Shown here: one piece after another, positions 18,442 to 28,073 of the stretch
Position numbering within the stretch: the stretch's first letter is position 1
How the letters are laid out: each line of letters starts with the position of its first letter
NCBI GenBank assembly: GCA_003248775.1
Contig: QFQX01000014.1
Location: forward strand, 1-64,000
Source of the DNA: Shinella sp.
GTDB taxonomy: Bacteria; Pseudomonadota; Alphaproteobacteria; Rhizobiales; Rhizobiaceae
Direction of reading: 5' to 3'
Length of the DNA: 64,000 nt
Made by a program: the position numbers and the translations under genes
Notes under the pieces: model-generated
What the model was told of the DNA's origin: nothing
What the model saw: only the letters and a program-made list of their open reading frames with translations
The model's database searches: none

Positions 18442-19182
18442 GTGAGTGTCAATCAGATAATCCAGTTCCTGGTCGTTGCTGACGAATGCAGGTCACCGGA
18501 AGAAGTTGTTGTAGAGCTGGAGAAGCTTCTCCGCGCTTATCGTTTTGATTATTATGGTCTTTTGCGCCATCCGAAGCCGCACGAGAACCCGATGAAACTG
18601 GTGTTGGTCGGGCGCTGGCCGGATCGCTGGCCGGAAACCTACATCGCCAAGAAGTTCGTGCTGATCGATCCGACGATCCGCTATCTCGCGCAGGCGCAGA
18701 AGGGTTTCCGCTGGCGCGATACCATTGCCGCTTTCCGTAACGATCCGCATCGCAAGCGCATGGAACGGATGATGGGCGAATCAATACGATTCGGCCTGGA
18801 GGACGGCTACATTTTCCCGATCCACGGACGTCAGGGTCTGCTCGGTAACATGACCCTCGGTGGAAAGCCTGTCGATCTTTCTCCCGTCGAGATGTCGCTC
18901 TTCGATGCCGTTGCCAAGAAGGCCTTCTGGCGTCTGCTCGAACTGAAGAAGGACACCGAGGAACTGGATGCGGCTGCCAGCGTCGATACCAAGATGACGC
19001 GACGCGAGATGGAGGTTCTCAACTATCTCGCCGACGGAATGACCTCGAACGAGATCAGCAAGGTCCTGCAGATTTCCAACCATACGGTCGACTGGTACAT
19101 GAACGGCATCCAGGACAAGCTCAACGCCAAGAACCGCCAGCATGTCGTTGCGCTGGCCCTCAGGCTTGGACTGATTACCTGA
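18442..19182 (+). CDS. LuxR-family regulator with intact autoinducer-binding domain
   Basis: Transcription factor of 246 residues. The N-terminal autoinducer-binding domain (about 15-160) keeps the residues that contact acyl-homoserine lactones in TraR/LasR: W63, Y67, D76, P77 and W91, in DRWPETYIAKK, LIDPTIRY and KGFRWRD, plus the Gly of RFGLEDG. The C-terminal LuxR HTH (about 182-245) reads MTRREMEVLNYLADGMTSNEISKVLQISNHTVDWYMN and so on. GTG 18442 with GGGGG upstream is chosen; TTG 18430 is an alternative. No luxI-type synthase is in the window, so it is a solo here. It is divergent from ndvA and 112 bp upstream of pyc. Confidence 0.88.
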   Translation: MSVNQIIQFLVVADECRSPEEVVVELEKLLRAYRFDYYGLLRHPKPHENPMKLVLVGRWPDRWPETYIAKKFVLIDPTIRYLAQAQKGFRWRDTIAAFRNDPHRKRMERMMGESIRFGLEDGYIFPIHGRQGLLGNMTLGGKPVDLSPVEMSLFDAVAKKAFWRLLELKKDTEELDAAASVDTKMTRREMEVLNYLADGMTSNEISKVLQISNHTVDWYMNGIQDKLNAKNRQHVVALALRLGLIT

Positions 19183-19294
19183 TACGGGTAATTTTTCGAC
19201 CAAACGACGCAGATGGGGCTTGCTCCGGACGACAGGTTATGAAGATATTTCGCAGTTGCAAAAAAGCACTGGCCTGTCGTTTGAGGAGACCGAT

Positions 19295-22200
19295 TTGCCC
19301 ATTTCCAAGATACTTGTCGCCAACCGATCTGAAATCGCCATTCGCGTCTTTCGCGCCGCAAATGAACTCGGCCTGAAAACAGTCGCGATCTGGGCGGAGG
19401 AAGACAAGCTCTCGTTGCATCGCTTCAAGGCGGACGAAAGCTATCAGATTGGCCGGGGACCGCATCTTTCCCGTGAGCTTGGACCTATCGAAAGCTATCT
19501 TTCGATCGACGAGGTCATTCGTGTTGCAAAGCTTTCCGGTGCCGATGCAATCCATCCGGGCTATGGTCTTCTTTCGGAGAGTCCCGAATTTGTAGACGCC
19601 TGTAACGTTGCAGGTATCACTTTTATCGGTCCTCGCCCCGAAACCATGCGCCAGCTCGGTAACAAGGTAGCTGCTCGCAATCTGGCGATTTCGGTCGGCG
19701 TTCCCGTCGTTCCGGCAACGGATCCGCTGCCGGACGATCCGGCGGAAATCCACCGGCTGGCGGAAGAGATCGGCTATCCGGTGATGCTGAAGGCCTCCTG
19801 GGGCGGCGGTGGACGCGGCATGCGTGCAATCCGCGATCCCAAGGACCTGATCCGCGAGGTGACGGAAGCCAAGCGCGAGGCGAAGGCCGCCTTCGGCAAG
19901 GACGAGGTCTATCTGGAAAAGCTGGTCGAGCGGGCCCGGCATGTGGAAAGCCAGGTCCTCGGAGATACGCACGGCAATGTCGTGCATCTGTTCGAGCGTG
20001 ACTGCTCCATTCAGCGCCGTAACCAGAAGGTGGTCGAGCGCGCACCGGCGCCATATCTCTCCGACGCCCAGCGACAGGAACTGGCCGACTATTCGCTGAA
20101 GATCGCCAAGGCGACGAACTATATTGGCGCAGGCACCGTCGAGTATCTGATGGATGCCGATACCGGCAAGTTCTACTTCATCGAAGTGAACCCGCGTATC
20201 CAGGTCGAGCACACGGTCACCGAAGTGGTGACCGGCATCGACATCGTGAAGGCGCAGATCCACATTCTCGACGGCTTTGCCATCGGCACCCCGGAATCGG
20301 GTGTGCCGAAGCAGGAAGACATTCGGCTTAACGGCCACGCGCTGCAGTGCCGCATCACGACCGAGGATCCGGAACAGAACTTCATTCCGGATTATGGCCG
20401 TATCACCGGCTATCGTTCCGCCTCGGGTTTCGGTATCCGTCTCGATGGCGGCACGGCCTATCCGGGCGCTGTGATTACCCGGTTCTACGATCCGCTGCTG
20501 GTCAAGGTCACTGCCTGGGCACCGCAGCCGGCGGAAGCGATCGCCCGGATGGACCGCGCCCTGCGCGAGTTCCGTATCCGCGGGGTGGCGACCAATCTCA
20601 CATTCCTCGAAGCGATCATCACGCATCCGAAGTTCCGCGACAACAGCTATACGACGCGCTTCATCGATACGACGCCGGAGCTTTTCCAGCAGGTGAAGCG
20701 GCAGGACCGCGCGACGAAGCTCCTGACCTACCTGGCCGACGTAACCGTCAACGGGCATCCGGAAGCCAAGGGCCGGCCGAAGCCCGCAGCCGATATCGCG
20801 GCTCCCGTCGTTCCCTTCATCGAGGGCGATATCCAGGCCGGTACGAAGCAGAAGCTCGACGAACTCGGGCCAAAGAAGTTTGCCGAATGGGTTCGGGCGC
20901 AGAAGCAGGTGCTCTTGACCGATACCACCATGCGCGACGGTCACCAGTCGCTTCTGGCGACGCGCATGCGCACCTATGACATCGCGCGGGTCGCGGGCAC
21001 CTATGCCCGGGCGCTGCCGCAGCTTTTCTCTCTGGAATGTTGGGGCGGCGCCACTTTCGACGTTTCCATGCGCTTCCTGACCGAGGATCCGTGGGATCGT
21101 CTTGCCCGCATCCGTGAGGACGCGCCGAACCTGCTGCTGCAGATGCTGCTGCGCGGCGCAAACGGCGTCGGCTACAAGAACTATTCCGACAATGTCGTGA
21201 AGTACTTCGTCCGGCAGGCAGCCAAGGGCGGCATAGATGTGTTCCGCGTGTTCGATTGCCTCAACTGGGTCGATAACATGCGCGTCTCGATGGATGCGGT
21301 GGCGGAAGAGAACAAGATCTGCGAAGCCGCGATCTGCTATACCGGCGATATCCTCAATTCGGCCCGGCCGAAATACGATCTCAAGTACTATACCGCTCTC
21401 GCCACCGAGCTGGAGCGGGCAGGTGCCCATATGATCGCATTGAAGGACATGGCGGGCTTGCTCAAGCCGGCCGCTGCCCGTGTGCTGTTCAAGGCTCTGC
21501 GCGAGGCGACCGACCTGCCGATCCATTTCCATACGCACGACACGTCCGGCATTGCAGCCGCGACCGTGCTTGCGGCCGTGGAAACGGGCGTCGACGTGGT
21601 GGATGCGGCAATGGATGCCCTTTCCGGCAATACCTCGCAGCCTTGCCTTGGTTCCATCGTCGAAGCGCTCAAGGGGTCGGAGCGCGATCCCGGCCTCGAT
21701 CCGCAGTGGATCCGGCGCATTTCCTTCTATTGGGAAGCCGTCCGTCACCAGTATGCGGCCTTCGAAAGCGATCTCAAGGGGCCGGCTTCGGAAGTTTATC
21801 TGCACGAAATGCCGGGCGGTCAGTTCACCAATCTCAAGGAACAGGCGCGTTCGCTCGGTCTTGAGACGCGCTGGCATCAGGTCGCGCAGGCCTATGCCGA
21901 CGCCAACCAGATGTTCGGCGATATCGTCAAGGTAACGCCATCCTCCAAGGTGGTTGGAGACATGGCGCTGATGATGGTCAGCCAAGACCTGACAGTGGCC
22001 GATGTCGTAAACCCGGAGAAGGACATCGCTTTCCCGGATTCGGTGGTTTCCATGCTGAAGGGTGATCTCGGTCAGCCCCCGGGTGGCTGGCCGGAAGCCC
22101 TGCAGAAGAAGGCGCTCAAGGGCGACAAGCCTTATACGGCGGTTCCCGGCTCGTTGTTGCCGCCGGCCGATCTCGTTGCTGAACGCAAGGCGATCGAAGA

Positions 22201-22753
22201 CAAGCTGGAACGGGCGGTCTCGGACTTCGAGTTCGCGTCTTACCTGATGTACCCCAAGGTCTTCACCGACTACGCGCTGGTCGCCGATACCTACGGTCCG
22301 GTGGGTGTGTTGCCGACGCTTGCCTATTTCTACGGCCTGGCACCGGGGGAGGAACTGCAGCCTGAAATCGAGCGGGGCAAGTCGCTTGTCATCCTGCATC
22401 AGGCCAAGAGTGAGCCGGACGAGCAGGCGATGGTGAAGGTGTTCTTCGAACTCAACGGCCAGCCCCGCCTGATCAAGGTGCCGGATCGCAACCGCGCTGC
22501 AACCTCGCTGGTGCGCCGCAAGGCGGACGTGGCGAACTCTGCCCATCTCGGCGCGCCGATGCCGGGGGTGGTGTCGACCGTTTCCGTCTCTGCCGGCCAG
22601 TCGATCAAGTCGGGCGACGTGTTGCTTTCCATTGAAGCGATGAAGATGGAGACGGCGCTTCACGCCGACCGAGACGGTACGATCGCCGAAGTGCTGGTCA
22701 AGACCGGCGACCAGATCGACGCCAAGGATCTTCTGGTGGTCTTCGCCGACTGA
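19295..22753 (+). CDS. pyc: Pyruvate carboxylase
   Basis: Biotin-dependent anaplerotic enzyme converting pyruvate and bicarbonate to oxaloacetate with ATP. The 1152-residue single chain matches the rhizobial enzyme along its length. It has a biotin carboxylase domain (ISKILVANRSEIAIRVFRAANELG; GGGGRGMR; FIEVNPRIQVEHTVTE), a carboxyltransferase domain from about 550 (LLTDTTMRDGHQSLLATRMRTYD; LECWGGATFDVSMRFL; HFHTHDTSG), and a biotinyl domain with EAMKMETA, K1117 being the biotin site. The TTG at 19295 is supported by GAGGAGA six bases upstream; the frame is open earlier (to 19220) without conservation. Confidence 0.97.
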   Translation: MPISKILVANRSEIAIRVFRAANELGLKTVAIWAEEDKLSLHRFKADESYQIGRGPHLSRELGPIESYLSIDEVIRVAKLSGADAIHPGYGLLSESPEFVDACNVAGITFIGPRPETMRQLGNKVAARNLAISVGVPVVPATDPLPDDPAEIHRLAEEIGYPVMLKASWGGGGRGMRAIRDPKDLIREVTEAKREAKAAFGKDEVYLEKLVERARHVESQVLGDTHGNVVHLFERDCSIQRRNQKVVERAPAPYLSDAQRQELADYSLKIAKATNYIGAGTVEYLMDADTGKFYFIEVNPRIQVEHTVTEVVTGIDIVKAQIHILDGFAIGTPESGVPKQEDIRLNGHALQCRITTEDPEQNFIPDYGRITGYRSASGFGIRLDGGTAYPGAVITRFYDPLLVKVTAWAPQPAEAIARMDRALREFRIRGVATNLTFLEAIITHPKFRDNSYTTRFIDTTPELFQQVKRQDRATKLLTYLADVTVNGHPEAKGRPKPAADIAAPVVPFIEGDIQAGTKQKLDELGPKKFAEWVRAQKQVLLTDTTMRDGHQSLLATRMRTYDIARVAGTYARALPQLFSLECWGGATFDVSMRFLTEDPWDRLARIREDAPNLLLQMLLRGANGVGYKNYSDNVVKYFVRQAAKGGIDVFRVFDCLNWVDNMRVSMDAVAEENKICEAAICYTGDILNSARPKYDLKYYTALATELERAGAHMIALKDMAGLLKPAAARVLFKALREATDLPIHFHTHDTSGIAAATVLAAVETGVDVVDAAMDALSGNTSQPCLGSIVEALKGSERDPGLDPQWIRRISFYWEAVRHQYAAFESDLKGPASEVYLHEMPGGQFTNLKEQARSLGLETRWHQVAQAYADANQMFGDIVKVTPSSKVVGDMALMMVSQDLTVADVVNPEKDIAFPDSVVSMLKGDLGQPPGGWPEALQKKALKGDKPYTAVPGSLLPPADLVAERKAIEDKLERAVSDFEFASYLMYPKVFTDYALVADTYGPVGVLPTLAYFYGLAPGEELQPEIERGKSLVILHQAKSEPDEQAMVKVFFELNGQPRLIKVPDRNRAATSLVRRKADVANSAHLGAPMPGVVSTVSVSAGQSIKSGDVLLSIEAMKMETALHADRDGTIAEVLVKTGDQIDAKDLLVVFAD

Positions 22754-22781
22754 CGGTTTGGTCGAGCGCTCCTAATTAGGT

Positions 22782-22813
22782 CATGGGAGGCGATGACAGT
22801 ATCGCCTCCCATG
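22782..22813 (+). terminator. Terminator-like hairpin after pyc
   Basis: CATGGGAGGCGAT (22782-22794) and ATCGCCTCCCATG (22801-22813) are perfect 13-bp arms. The downstream tract is pyrimidine-rich rather than pure T. Confidence 0.65.
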
Positions 22814-22888
22814 CCTCTATCTCCTTGGTCTCCGCAATTTTGGATGCAGAACCGGTTCCCACTTTTGCCAGAATGGAACAACGCGCAA

Positions 22889-22922
22889 CAAAAAAGCCCC
22901 TGGCGCAAACCGGAGGCTTTTT
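22889..22922 (-). terminator. Terminator of carD (bidirectional)
   Basis: AAAAAGCC (22891-22898) pairs with GGCTTTTT (22915-22922), with a G/C-rich middle, giving A-tract/T-tract ends on either strand. It lies 45 bp beyond the carD stop. Confidence 0.75.
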
Positions 22923-22966
22923 CAAGGGATGCTACCGGTGACGCGGGTCACCAAGCGCAGACAGAT

Positions 22967-23539
22967 TTACGCGGCTTCTTCTTCCGGTGCGTCGTCTTCT
23001 TCGATGTTCTTGCCGCGCTTCGGACCCTTGGCGAGGTTCACCTCGACGAGGCGCACAGCTTCCGTTTCCGACATCTTGTTCACGGCGGCGATTTCGCGAG
23101 CCATGCGGTCGAGGGCGGCTTCGTAGAGCTGACGCTCGGAATAGGACTGCTCCGGCTGGTTTTCGGCGCGATAGAGATCGCGAACCACCTCGGCGATGGA
23201 GATCAGGTCGCCGGAATTGATCTTGGCATCATATTCCTGGGCGCGGCGCGACCACATGGTGCGCTTCACGCGAGCCTTACCCTGAACGACCTTCAGGGCA
23301 CGATCGACGAAATCGGTTTCGGACAGCTTGCGCATGCCGATGCTGACGGCTTTCGCGACCGGAACCTTGAGGCGCATCTTGTCCTTTTCAAAGTCGATCA
23401 CGAAAAGCTCAAGCTTCATGCCTGCTACTTCTTGCTCTTCGATGGCGCTGATGGTACCGACACCATGTGCCGGGTAGACGATCGACTCGCCGGTCTTGAA
23501 GCCGTGGCGTGTCGGAGATTTCTTCTGCTGGGTCGTCAT
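22967..23539 (-). CDS. carD: CarD-family transcriptional regulator
   Basis: RNA-polymerase-binding factor that stabilises open complexes at rRNA and other promoters (CarD/CdnL family), 190 residues. The N-terminal RNAP-interaction (Tudor-like) module reads FKTGESIVYPAHGVGTISAIEEQEVAGMKLELFVIDF, followed by KMRLKVPVAKAVSIGMRKLS, and a helical C-terminal DNA-contacting domain with MWSRRAQEYDAKINSGD and SYSERQLYEAALDRMAREIA. The C-terminus is acidic. ATG 23539 with GGGAG upstream is preferred over a start 57 codons earlier, which adds non-conserved sequence. Confidence 0.93.
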   Translation of the reverse strand: MTTQQKKSPTRHGFKTGESIVYPAHGVGTISAIEEQEVAGMKLELFVIDFEKDKMRLKVPVAKAVSIGMRKLSETDFVDRALKVVQGKARVKRTMWSRRAQEYDAKINSGDLISIAEVVRDLYRAENQPEQSYSERQLYEAALDRMAREIAAVNKMSETEAVRLVEVNLAKGPKRGKNIEEDDAPEEEAA

Positions 23540-23926
23540 TCGTTTCAAAAACTCCCTGTTATGCTCCCGGTATGACACCGGCGCCGGGTCGGTCAGGCCC
23601 GGATGAGACGGGGGAAACCGTCGGGTCACTCCATCCTGGTCCAGTCCATCACGCGCGAAAACAATCCTCTTCGCGACAGCGACCCGACAGACAGGTGTCG
23701 TTGATGTCACGGAAATCGCGGAGGATGATGAGTTTGCTTTCGTGATGGTTCAGGGCAAGCAAATGCCGTAAGGTGGAACAGTTTTTGAACCCTATCATAA
23801 AAATCTGAGGAAATCAATATTTTACTGCCGCGTCGCCACAAATGGCGCGACGCAGACTTGACCATGCCTCAAATGGGGCGAATCACCGGAACAAGGGAGG
23901 CAGCCGCTTCTCCCTCAATCGGGCCA
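23540..23926. other. Intergenic region carD / fdxA
   Basis: This 387-bp stretch has no credible gene. It should hold the carD promoter and the fdxA terminator. A candidate for the latter is the imperfect hairpin GCGTCGCC...GGCGCGACGC at about 23830-23853, followed on the reverse strand by TAAAATATT. Confidence 0.5.
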
Positions 23927-24265
23927 TCAGTCGCCCTTGCCGGGGTTGGGAGAGAAGTACAATTCATACTTGCCCTCGACGCCGTCCATCTCCTTAGCTT
24001 CGTCCATCGGATCACGCTTGACCGTGATGTTTGGCCAGATCTTGGCATATTCGGTGTTGATCTGAAGCCACTTGTCGAGGCCCGGCTCCGTGTCGGGCTT
24101 GATCGCCTCGGCGGGACATTCCGGCTCGCACACGCCGCAATCGATGCATTCGTCCGGATGGATGACGAGGAAGTTCTCGCCTTCATAGAAACAATCGACC
24201 GGGCAGACCTCCACGCAATCGGTGTATTTGCAGCGGATGCAATTGTCGGTGACAATATAGGTCAT
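23927..24265 (-). CDS. fdxA: Seven-iron ferredoxin FdxA
   Basis: Low-potential electron carrier of 112 residues, the standard alphaproteobacterial FdxA. Cysteines for a [3Fe-4S] cluster (C9, C17, C50) and a [4Fe-4S] cluster (C21, C40, C43, C46) are in [17 protein letters not shown] and [12 protein letters not shown]. The C-terminal part ([18 protein letters not shown]) is also family-typical. ATG 24265 has GGAG upstream. It belongs to a co-oriented S4/fdxA/carD series whose gaps (over 300 bp each) argue for separate promoters. Confidence 0.95.
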   Translation of the reverse strand: MTYIVTDNCIRCKYTDCVEVCPVDCFYEGENFLVIHPDECIDCGVCEPECPAEAIKPDTEPGLDKWLQINTEYAKIWPNITVKRDPMDEAKEMDGVEGKYELYFSPNPGKGD

Positions 24266-24579
24266 TGCGGCACTCCAGAAGCTCGTATTCCGCGCGAGGT
24301 TGGGTGGAACCCTAGTCCCGCGCAAATTTGGGTTCAGACCAAGGCCGAACGCGCTCGGTTAACCGGTTGGGAAGATCGGTCGGACGGCTCGTCAGCTACT
24401 GCGTTCTTGGCGCTATAGCAAGGATAAACAATCCTGGAAATAGCCGAGAACACATACAGTTTTCTAAAGCGCGCCACGATCTTTCAGATTCGCGCGCTGC
24501 GCTTTATCTCCCAGTTTTACTGCATGTCATTACCACGGAATCGTCCCCCGCTTTCGCACGACATGCTTCAATCAGAGCA
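24266..24579. other. Intergenic region fdxA / S4 gene
   Basis: This 314-bp gap holds the fdxA promoter region and repeat copy A (24466-24570). I see no gene in it. Confidence 0.5.
24466..24570 (+). repeat. Two-hairpin intergenic repeat, copy A (most diverged)
   Basis: About 105 bp aligning with copies B (29423) and C (34866, inverted). Shared blocks are AAAGCG...CGATCTTTCAGATTCG...GCGCTTT followed by GCATGTC...CGACATGC. This gives two consecutive inverted repeats (AAAGCG/CGCTTT and GCATGTC/GACATGC). It lies just beyond the S4 gene 3' end. This copy has the most substitutions in the second module. Confidence 0.8.
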
Positions 24580-24981
24580 TCAGGCTTCGTCGGGTCGCAA
24601 TCTGTCGATTGCGCGCCGTTCCTTCTTGGTAGGACGGCCACTCCCGGCCTGACGCATTGCCTGTTCCAGCGGGGTGATCCGTTCGGATTCAGGCGGCGAC
24701 TGGTCGTCGTAGAGTTGTCGGGCTTCTTCGTAAGGTCCGCGCTTTTCACCGGGTTTCAGCACCACAAGCACGAGATTGCGCCTTTCCAGCGCAATCTCAA
24801 GGCGATCGCCGACTTTCACGAGATGGCTGGGCTGGCGCACGCTCGCGCCGTTGACCTTGACATGGCCGGCGGACACCCGCTCCTGCGCGAGCGTCCGGGA
24901 CTTGAGGATCCGGGCGAAGAACAGCCACTTGTCGATGCGCTGACGCGAACCGGAAGGTGGCTGTTGATCGGCCGTTGTCAC
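24580..24981 (-). CDS. S4-domain RNA-binding protein (Hsp15/HslR-like)
   Basis: A 133-residue protein with an S4 domain at residues 13-75: RIDKWLFFARILKSRTLAQERVSAGHVKVNG and VKVGDRLEIAL. A basic tail follows (GRPTKKERRAIDRLRPDEA). E. coli Hsp15 recycles 50S subunits carrying nascent chains; a similar role is inferred. It starts with GTG overlapping the helicase stop (GTGA, 24978-24981), so both are translated from one mRNA. Confidence 0.88.
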   Translation of the reverse strand: MTTADQQPPSGSRQRIDKWLFFARILKSRTLAQERVSAGHVKVNGASVRQPSHLVKVGDRLEIALERRNLVLVVLKPGEKRGPYEEARQLYDDQSPPESERITPLEQAMRQAGSGRPTKKERRAIDRLRPDEA

Positions 24982-27900
24982 TTCTTCATCTGCTCCTTGA
25001 GAGCAGCGAGCTTTGCAAAGGGCGAGTCCGGATCGATCGGCTTCTCCTTGCGGGGCGGCTTCGCCTCGAAGCGGGCGGGCTGTGACTTGTTGTCACGCTC
25101 CGGCCGGTTCGAACGATCCTTGCGATCTCCGCGGTCCGGACGTCCGCCGCCATCGGCCTTCTGACCGAACCCGCCGCGTCCACCTTCCTTGCCCTTGGGC
25201 TTGCCACCCTGGCGCTCGTCGTCACGGCGACGATCGTCACGCCGGGCTTCGCCACGACCTTCGGCCGGGGCACGGTTGCCACCACCATGGCGCCGCTCGC
25301 CACCCGGACGCGCGCCACGCTGGTTGTCGTTGCGACCGCCCGGACGCCACAGGAGAACCGGCTTCGGCTCGGCCGGTGCGGCGTCCTCAGCGGAAACGGT
25401 TTCGTCGGCGGAAACCGCTACGTCCACTGCAACGGCCGTTTCTGAAACCGTGGCGGCAGCTTCGGCGCTTGCCTCGACTTCGCTTTCAGCTTCGCCCTGT
25501 GCGGTCTCGCCACTCTGCTCTTCGTCAGAGGAAGCTTCTTCCGAAACGGCCTCGGAGCCCGCAGCAACTTCGACTGCCGGGGCAGCATCGGCCGGAGACT
25601 GCGCCGCGAGGAAGGCTGCAGCTTCTTCAGCGGTGACGCTGTCGGCGCGATAGCCGAGACCCTTCAGAATTTCTTCCATGTCATCCGGCGTGGCGCCAAG
25701 GATCGACAGCATCGCGGTTGTGGTCGTGAACCGGCGACCGTCATAGGCCCCGTCCGGACGCGTCGTGGCACCGGGCTTCCACTGCAGCAGCGGACGGATC
25801 AGATCCGCCAGGCGCTCAAGGATATCGATGCGCACCGCGCGCTTGCCGAGGAACCGGAAGCCGGCGAGCTTGTAGAACATGCGCTCATAGCTGGCGTCGG
25901 TAACCACCGAGGTACGGCCAGCCGCCAGAACCGGAATGAGGTCGCCATAGCCCGGCTTGTCGAGGCCGTCATTCTTCAACGCCCAGAGAAGGGTGATGAG
26001 TTCGGCCGGGGCCGGCTTCAGGAGAGCCGGCATGAAGATGTGATAGGCGCCGAAGCGCACGCCGTAGCGGCGCATCGATGCGCGCGCATCCTGATCGAGC
26101 GACTTCACGTCGTCGGAGACGTCGCGACGAAACAGCACGCCGAGGTTTTCCACGAGCTGGAAGGCCAGCCCCTTGGCGAGACCCTGCAGGTCTTCGGCAC
26201 GGGAAAGATCGTCGAGCGGCTTCAGTACCGTCGAGATGTGATGATTGACGAAGCGCTCGATGCGGGCGACCACGTGATCGCGGGCATTGCCGGTCAGCTG
26301 CTCGTCGGCGAGCAGGATGACGCGCGGATGCAGCATGTGATCGCTGCCGGTCAGTCGCGCCACGGGATCGCCGAGCCAGCGGACGAGACCGTCCGAACTG
26401 ATCGCAAGATCGTTATTGCCGGAAGCATGCAGTCTGGCTGCTCTTGCCTCGAATTCCAGACCGAGAGCCTTCTGGGCCGCAGACTGTACAGCCTTGGCAT
26501 CCGGTCCCTCGGTTCCCGAAATGGGCGTGAACCGGAAACCGGCGAGCTGCCCCATGTGATGTCCCTCTACGAAGACATCGCCGTTCACACTGATTTCAGC
26601 TTCCAACATCGCATTCTCTCTCAAGCGCTTCATGAGCACAGATGTCCTGCGATCAACAAAGCGTTTCGTCAACCGTTCATGTAGCGCATCGGACAATCGG
26701 TCTTCGATTTCCCGCGTCTTTTCTTGCCAGTGTGTCGGATCGGCAAGCCAGCCCGGCCGGTTCGACACATAAGTCCACGTCCTGATCTGGGCGATTCGCG
26801 CCGAAAGCGTATCGATTTCACCATCGGTGCGATCGGCGCGTTTCACCTGCTCAGCCAGGAAGTCCTCGTTCACCGTGCCATGCCTGACGAGATCCGAAAA
26901 GAGGTTCTGGATCAGATCGGCATGCTGCGCCGGTGTAATTCTGCGATAATCGGGAAGCGCGCAGGCCTCCCACAGCTTCTCGACCCGCGCTGGCGTATTC
27001 GCCAGATCAACGATCTCCGGATAGCGCGCCAGAAAATCGAGCGCCTGCTGGTCGATTGCCGGCAGGGCACGCGTCAACCCCTCAACCCGCGGCGCAGCTT
27101 CAAGACTGCGCTGCAATGCTGGGATCGAGGAAAAATCGAAAGCGGCGGTGCGCCACTGCAGCACTTTCACCATATCGAACTGATGGCTTTCCAGGCGCTC
27201 GACGAGTTCCTCATCGAACGGATCCACCCGGCCCGTCACCCCGAAAGTGCCGTCCTTCAGATGGCGGCCGGCGCGACCGGCGATCTGACCGAGCTCCGAG
27301 GGGTTGAGGTTGCGGAACTGGTAGCCGTCGAACTTGCGGTCCTGCGCGAAGGCGACATGGTCGACATCGAGGTTGAGCCCCATGCCGATGGCGTCGGTGG
27401 CAACGAGATATTCGACGTCACCTTCCTGATAGAGGCCGACCTGCGCGTTTCGGGTTCTCGGGCTGAGTGCGCCGAGCACGACTGCGGCACCGCCGCGCTG
27501 GCGGCGAATGAGTTCAGCGATCGCATAGACCTCGTCTGCCGAAAAGGCGACGATGGCGGTTCGCTGCGGCAGGCGGGTGATCTTCTTCTGCCCGGCATAG
27601 AAAAGCTGAGACAGCCTCGGCCTCTCGACAACGGTGATGCCCGGCAGCATCTGCTGGAGGATCGGCTTCATGGTGCCCGAGCCGAGCAACAGGGTCTCGT
27701 CGCGTCCGCGAAGATGAAGCAGCCGGTCGGTGAAGATGTGTCCGCGCTCGAGATCGCCCGCAAGCTGGATCTCGTCGATCGCCACGAAGGAGGCCCTGGT
27801 TTCCCGCGGCATCGCCTCGACTGTACAAACGGAATAACGTGCATTCGGCGGCGCGATCTTTTCCTCGCCCGTCACCAGCGCCACATGCTGCGGGCCGACC

Positions 27901-28073
27901 CGCTCCACCAGTCGCGTATAGACCTCGCGGGCGAGCAGTCGCAACGGCAGGCCGATGATCCCGGAACCATGCGCGACCATGCGGTCGATGGCGAAATGGG
28001 TCTTGCCGGTATTGGTCGGCCCCAGCACAGCAGTGACGCCGCGGCCGCTCAGGATCATGGGTTGCGAATTCAA
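24978..28073 (-). CDS. Suv3-like DExH helicase with low-complexity RGG-rich tail
   Basis: A 1031-residue superfamily-2 helicase. Walker A is GPTNTGKT (18-25), the DExH box reads DEIQ (100-103), motif VI is QIAGRAGRH, and the SUPV3L1-type C-terminal core continues to about residue 800. From about 815 an Ala/Glu/Ser-rich acidic stretch leads to an Arg/Gly/Asp-rich segment (about 905-1000), resembling RNA-binding tails of degradosome factors. TTG 28073 has GGAG seven bases upstream; ATG 28058 lacks one. Role inferred: RNA unwinding in decay or ribosome metabolism. It is co-transcribed with the S4 protein. Confidence 0.88.
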   Translation of the reverse strand: MNSQPMILSGRGVTAVLGPTNTGKTHFAIDRMVAHGSGIIGLPLRLLAREVYTRLVERVGPQHVALVTGEEKIAPPNARYSVCTVEAMPRETRASFVAIDEIQLAGDLERGHIFTDRLLHLRGRDETLLLGSGTMKPILQQMLPGITVVERPRLSQLFYAGQKKITRLPQRTAIVAFSADEVYAIAELIRRQRGGAAVVLGALSPRTRNAQVGLYQEGDVEYLVATDAIGMGLNLDVDHVAFAQDRKFDGYQFRNLNPSELGQIAGRAGRHLKDGTFGVTGRVDPFDEELVERLESHQFDMVKVLQWRTAAFDFSSIPALQRSLEAAPRVEGLTRALPAIDQQALDFLARYPEIVDLANTPARVEKLWEACALPDYRRITPAQHADLIQNLFSDLVRHGTVNEDFLAEQVKRADRTDGEIDTLSARIAQIRTWTYVSNRPGWLADPTHWQEKTREIEDRLSDALHERLTKRFVDRRTSVLMKRLRENAMLEAEISVNGDVFVEGHHMGQLAGFRFTPISGTEGPDAKAVQSAAQKALGLEFEARAARLHASGNNDLAISSDGLVRWLGDPVARLTGSDHMLHPRVILLADEQLTGNARDHVVARIERFVNHHISTVLKPLDDLSRAEDLQGLAKGLAFQLVENLGVLFRRDVSDDVKSLDQDARASMRRYGVRFGAYHIFMPALLKPAPAELITLLWALKNDGLDKPGYGDLIPVLAAGRTSVVTDASYERMFYKLAGFRFLGKRAVRIDILERLADLIRPLLQWKPGATTRPDGAYDGRRFTTTTAMLSILGATPDDMEEILKGLGYRADSVTAEEAAAFLAAQSPADAAPAVEVAAGSEAVSEEASSDEEQSGETAQGEAESEVEASAEAAATVSETAVAVDVAVSADETVSAEDAAPAEPKPVLLWRPGGRNDNQRGARPGGERRHGGGNRAPAEGRGEARRDDRRRDDERQGGKPKGKEGGRGGFGQKADGGGRPDRGDRKDRSNRPERDNKSQPARFEAKPPRKEKPIDPDSPFAKLAALKEQMKK

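Noticed and set aside
19175..22663. 1162-codon reverse-strand open frame opposite pyc
   Set aside because: It is antisense to a fully recognisable pyruvate carboxylase; its His/Arg/Asp-rich translation has no domain and is a product of high-GC codon bias.
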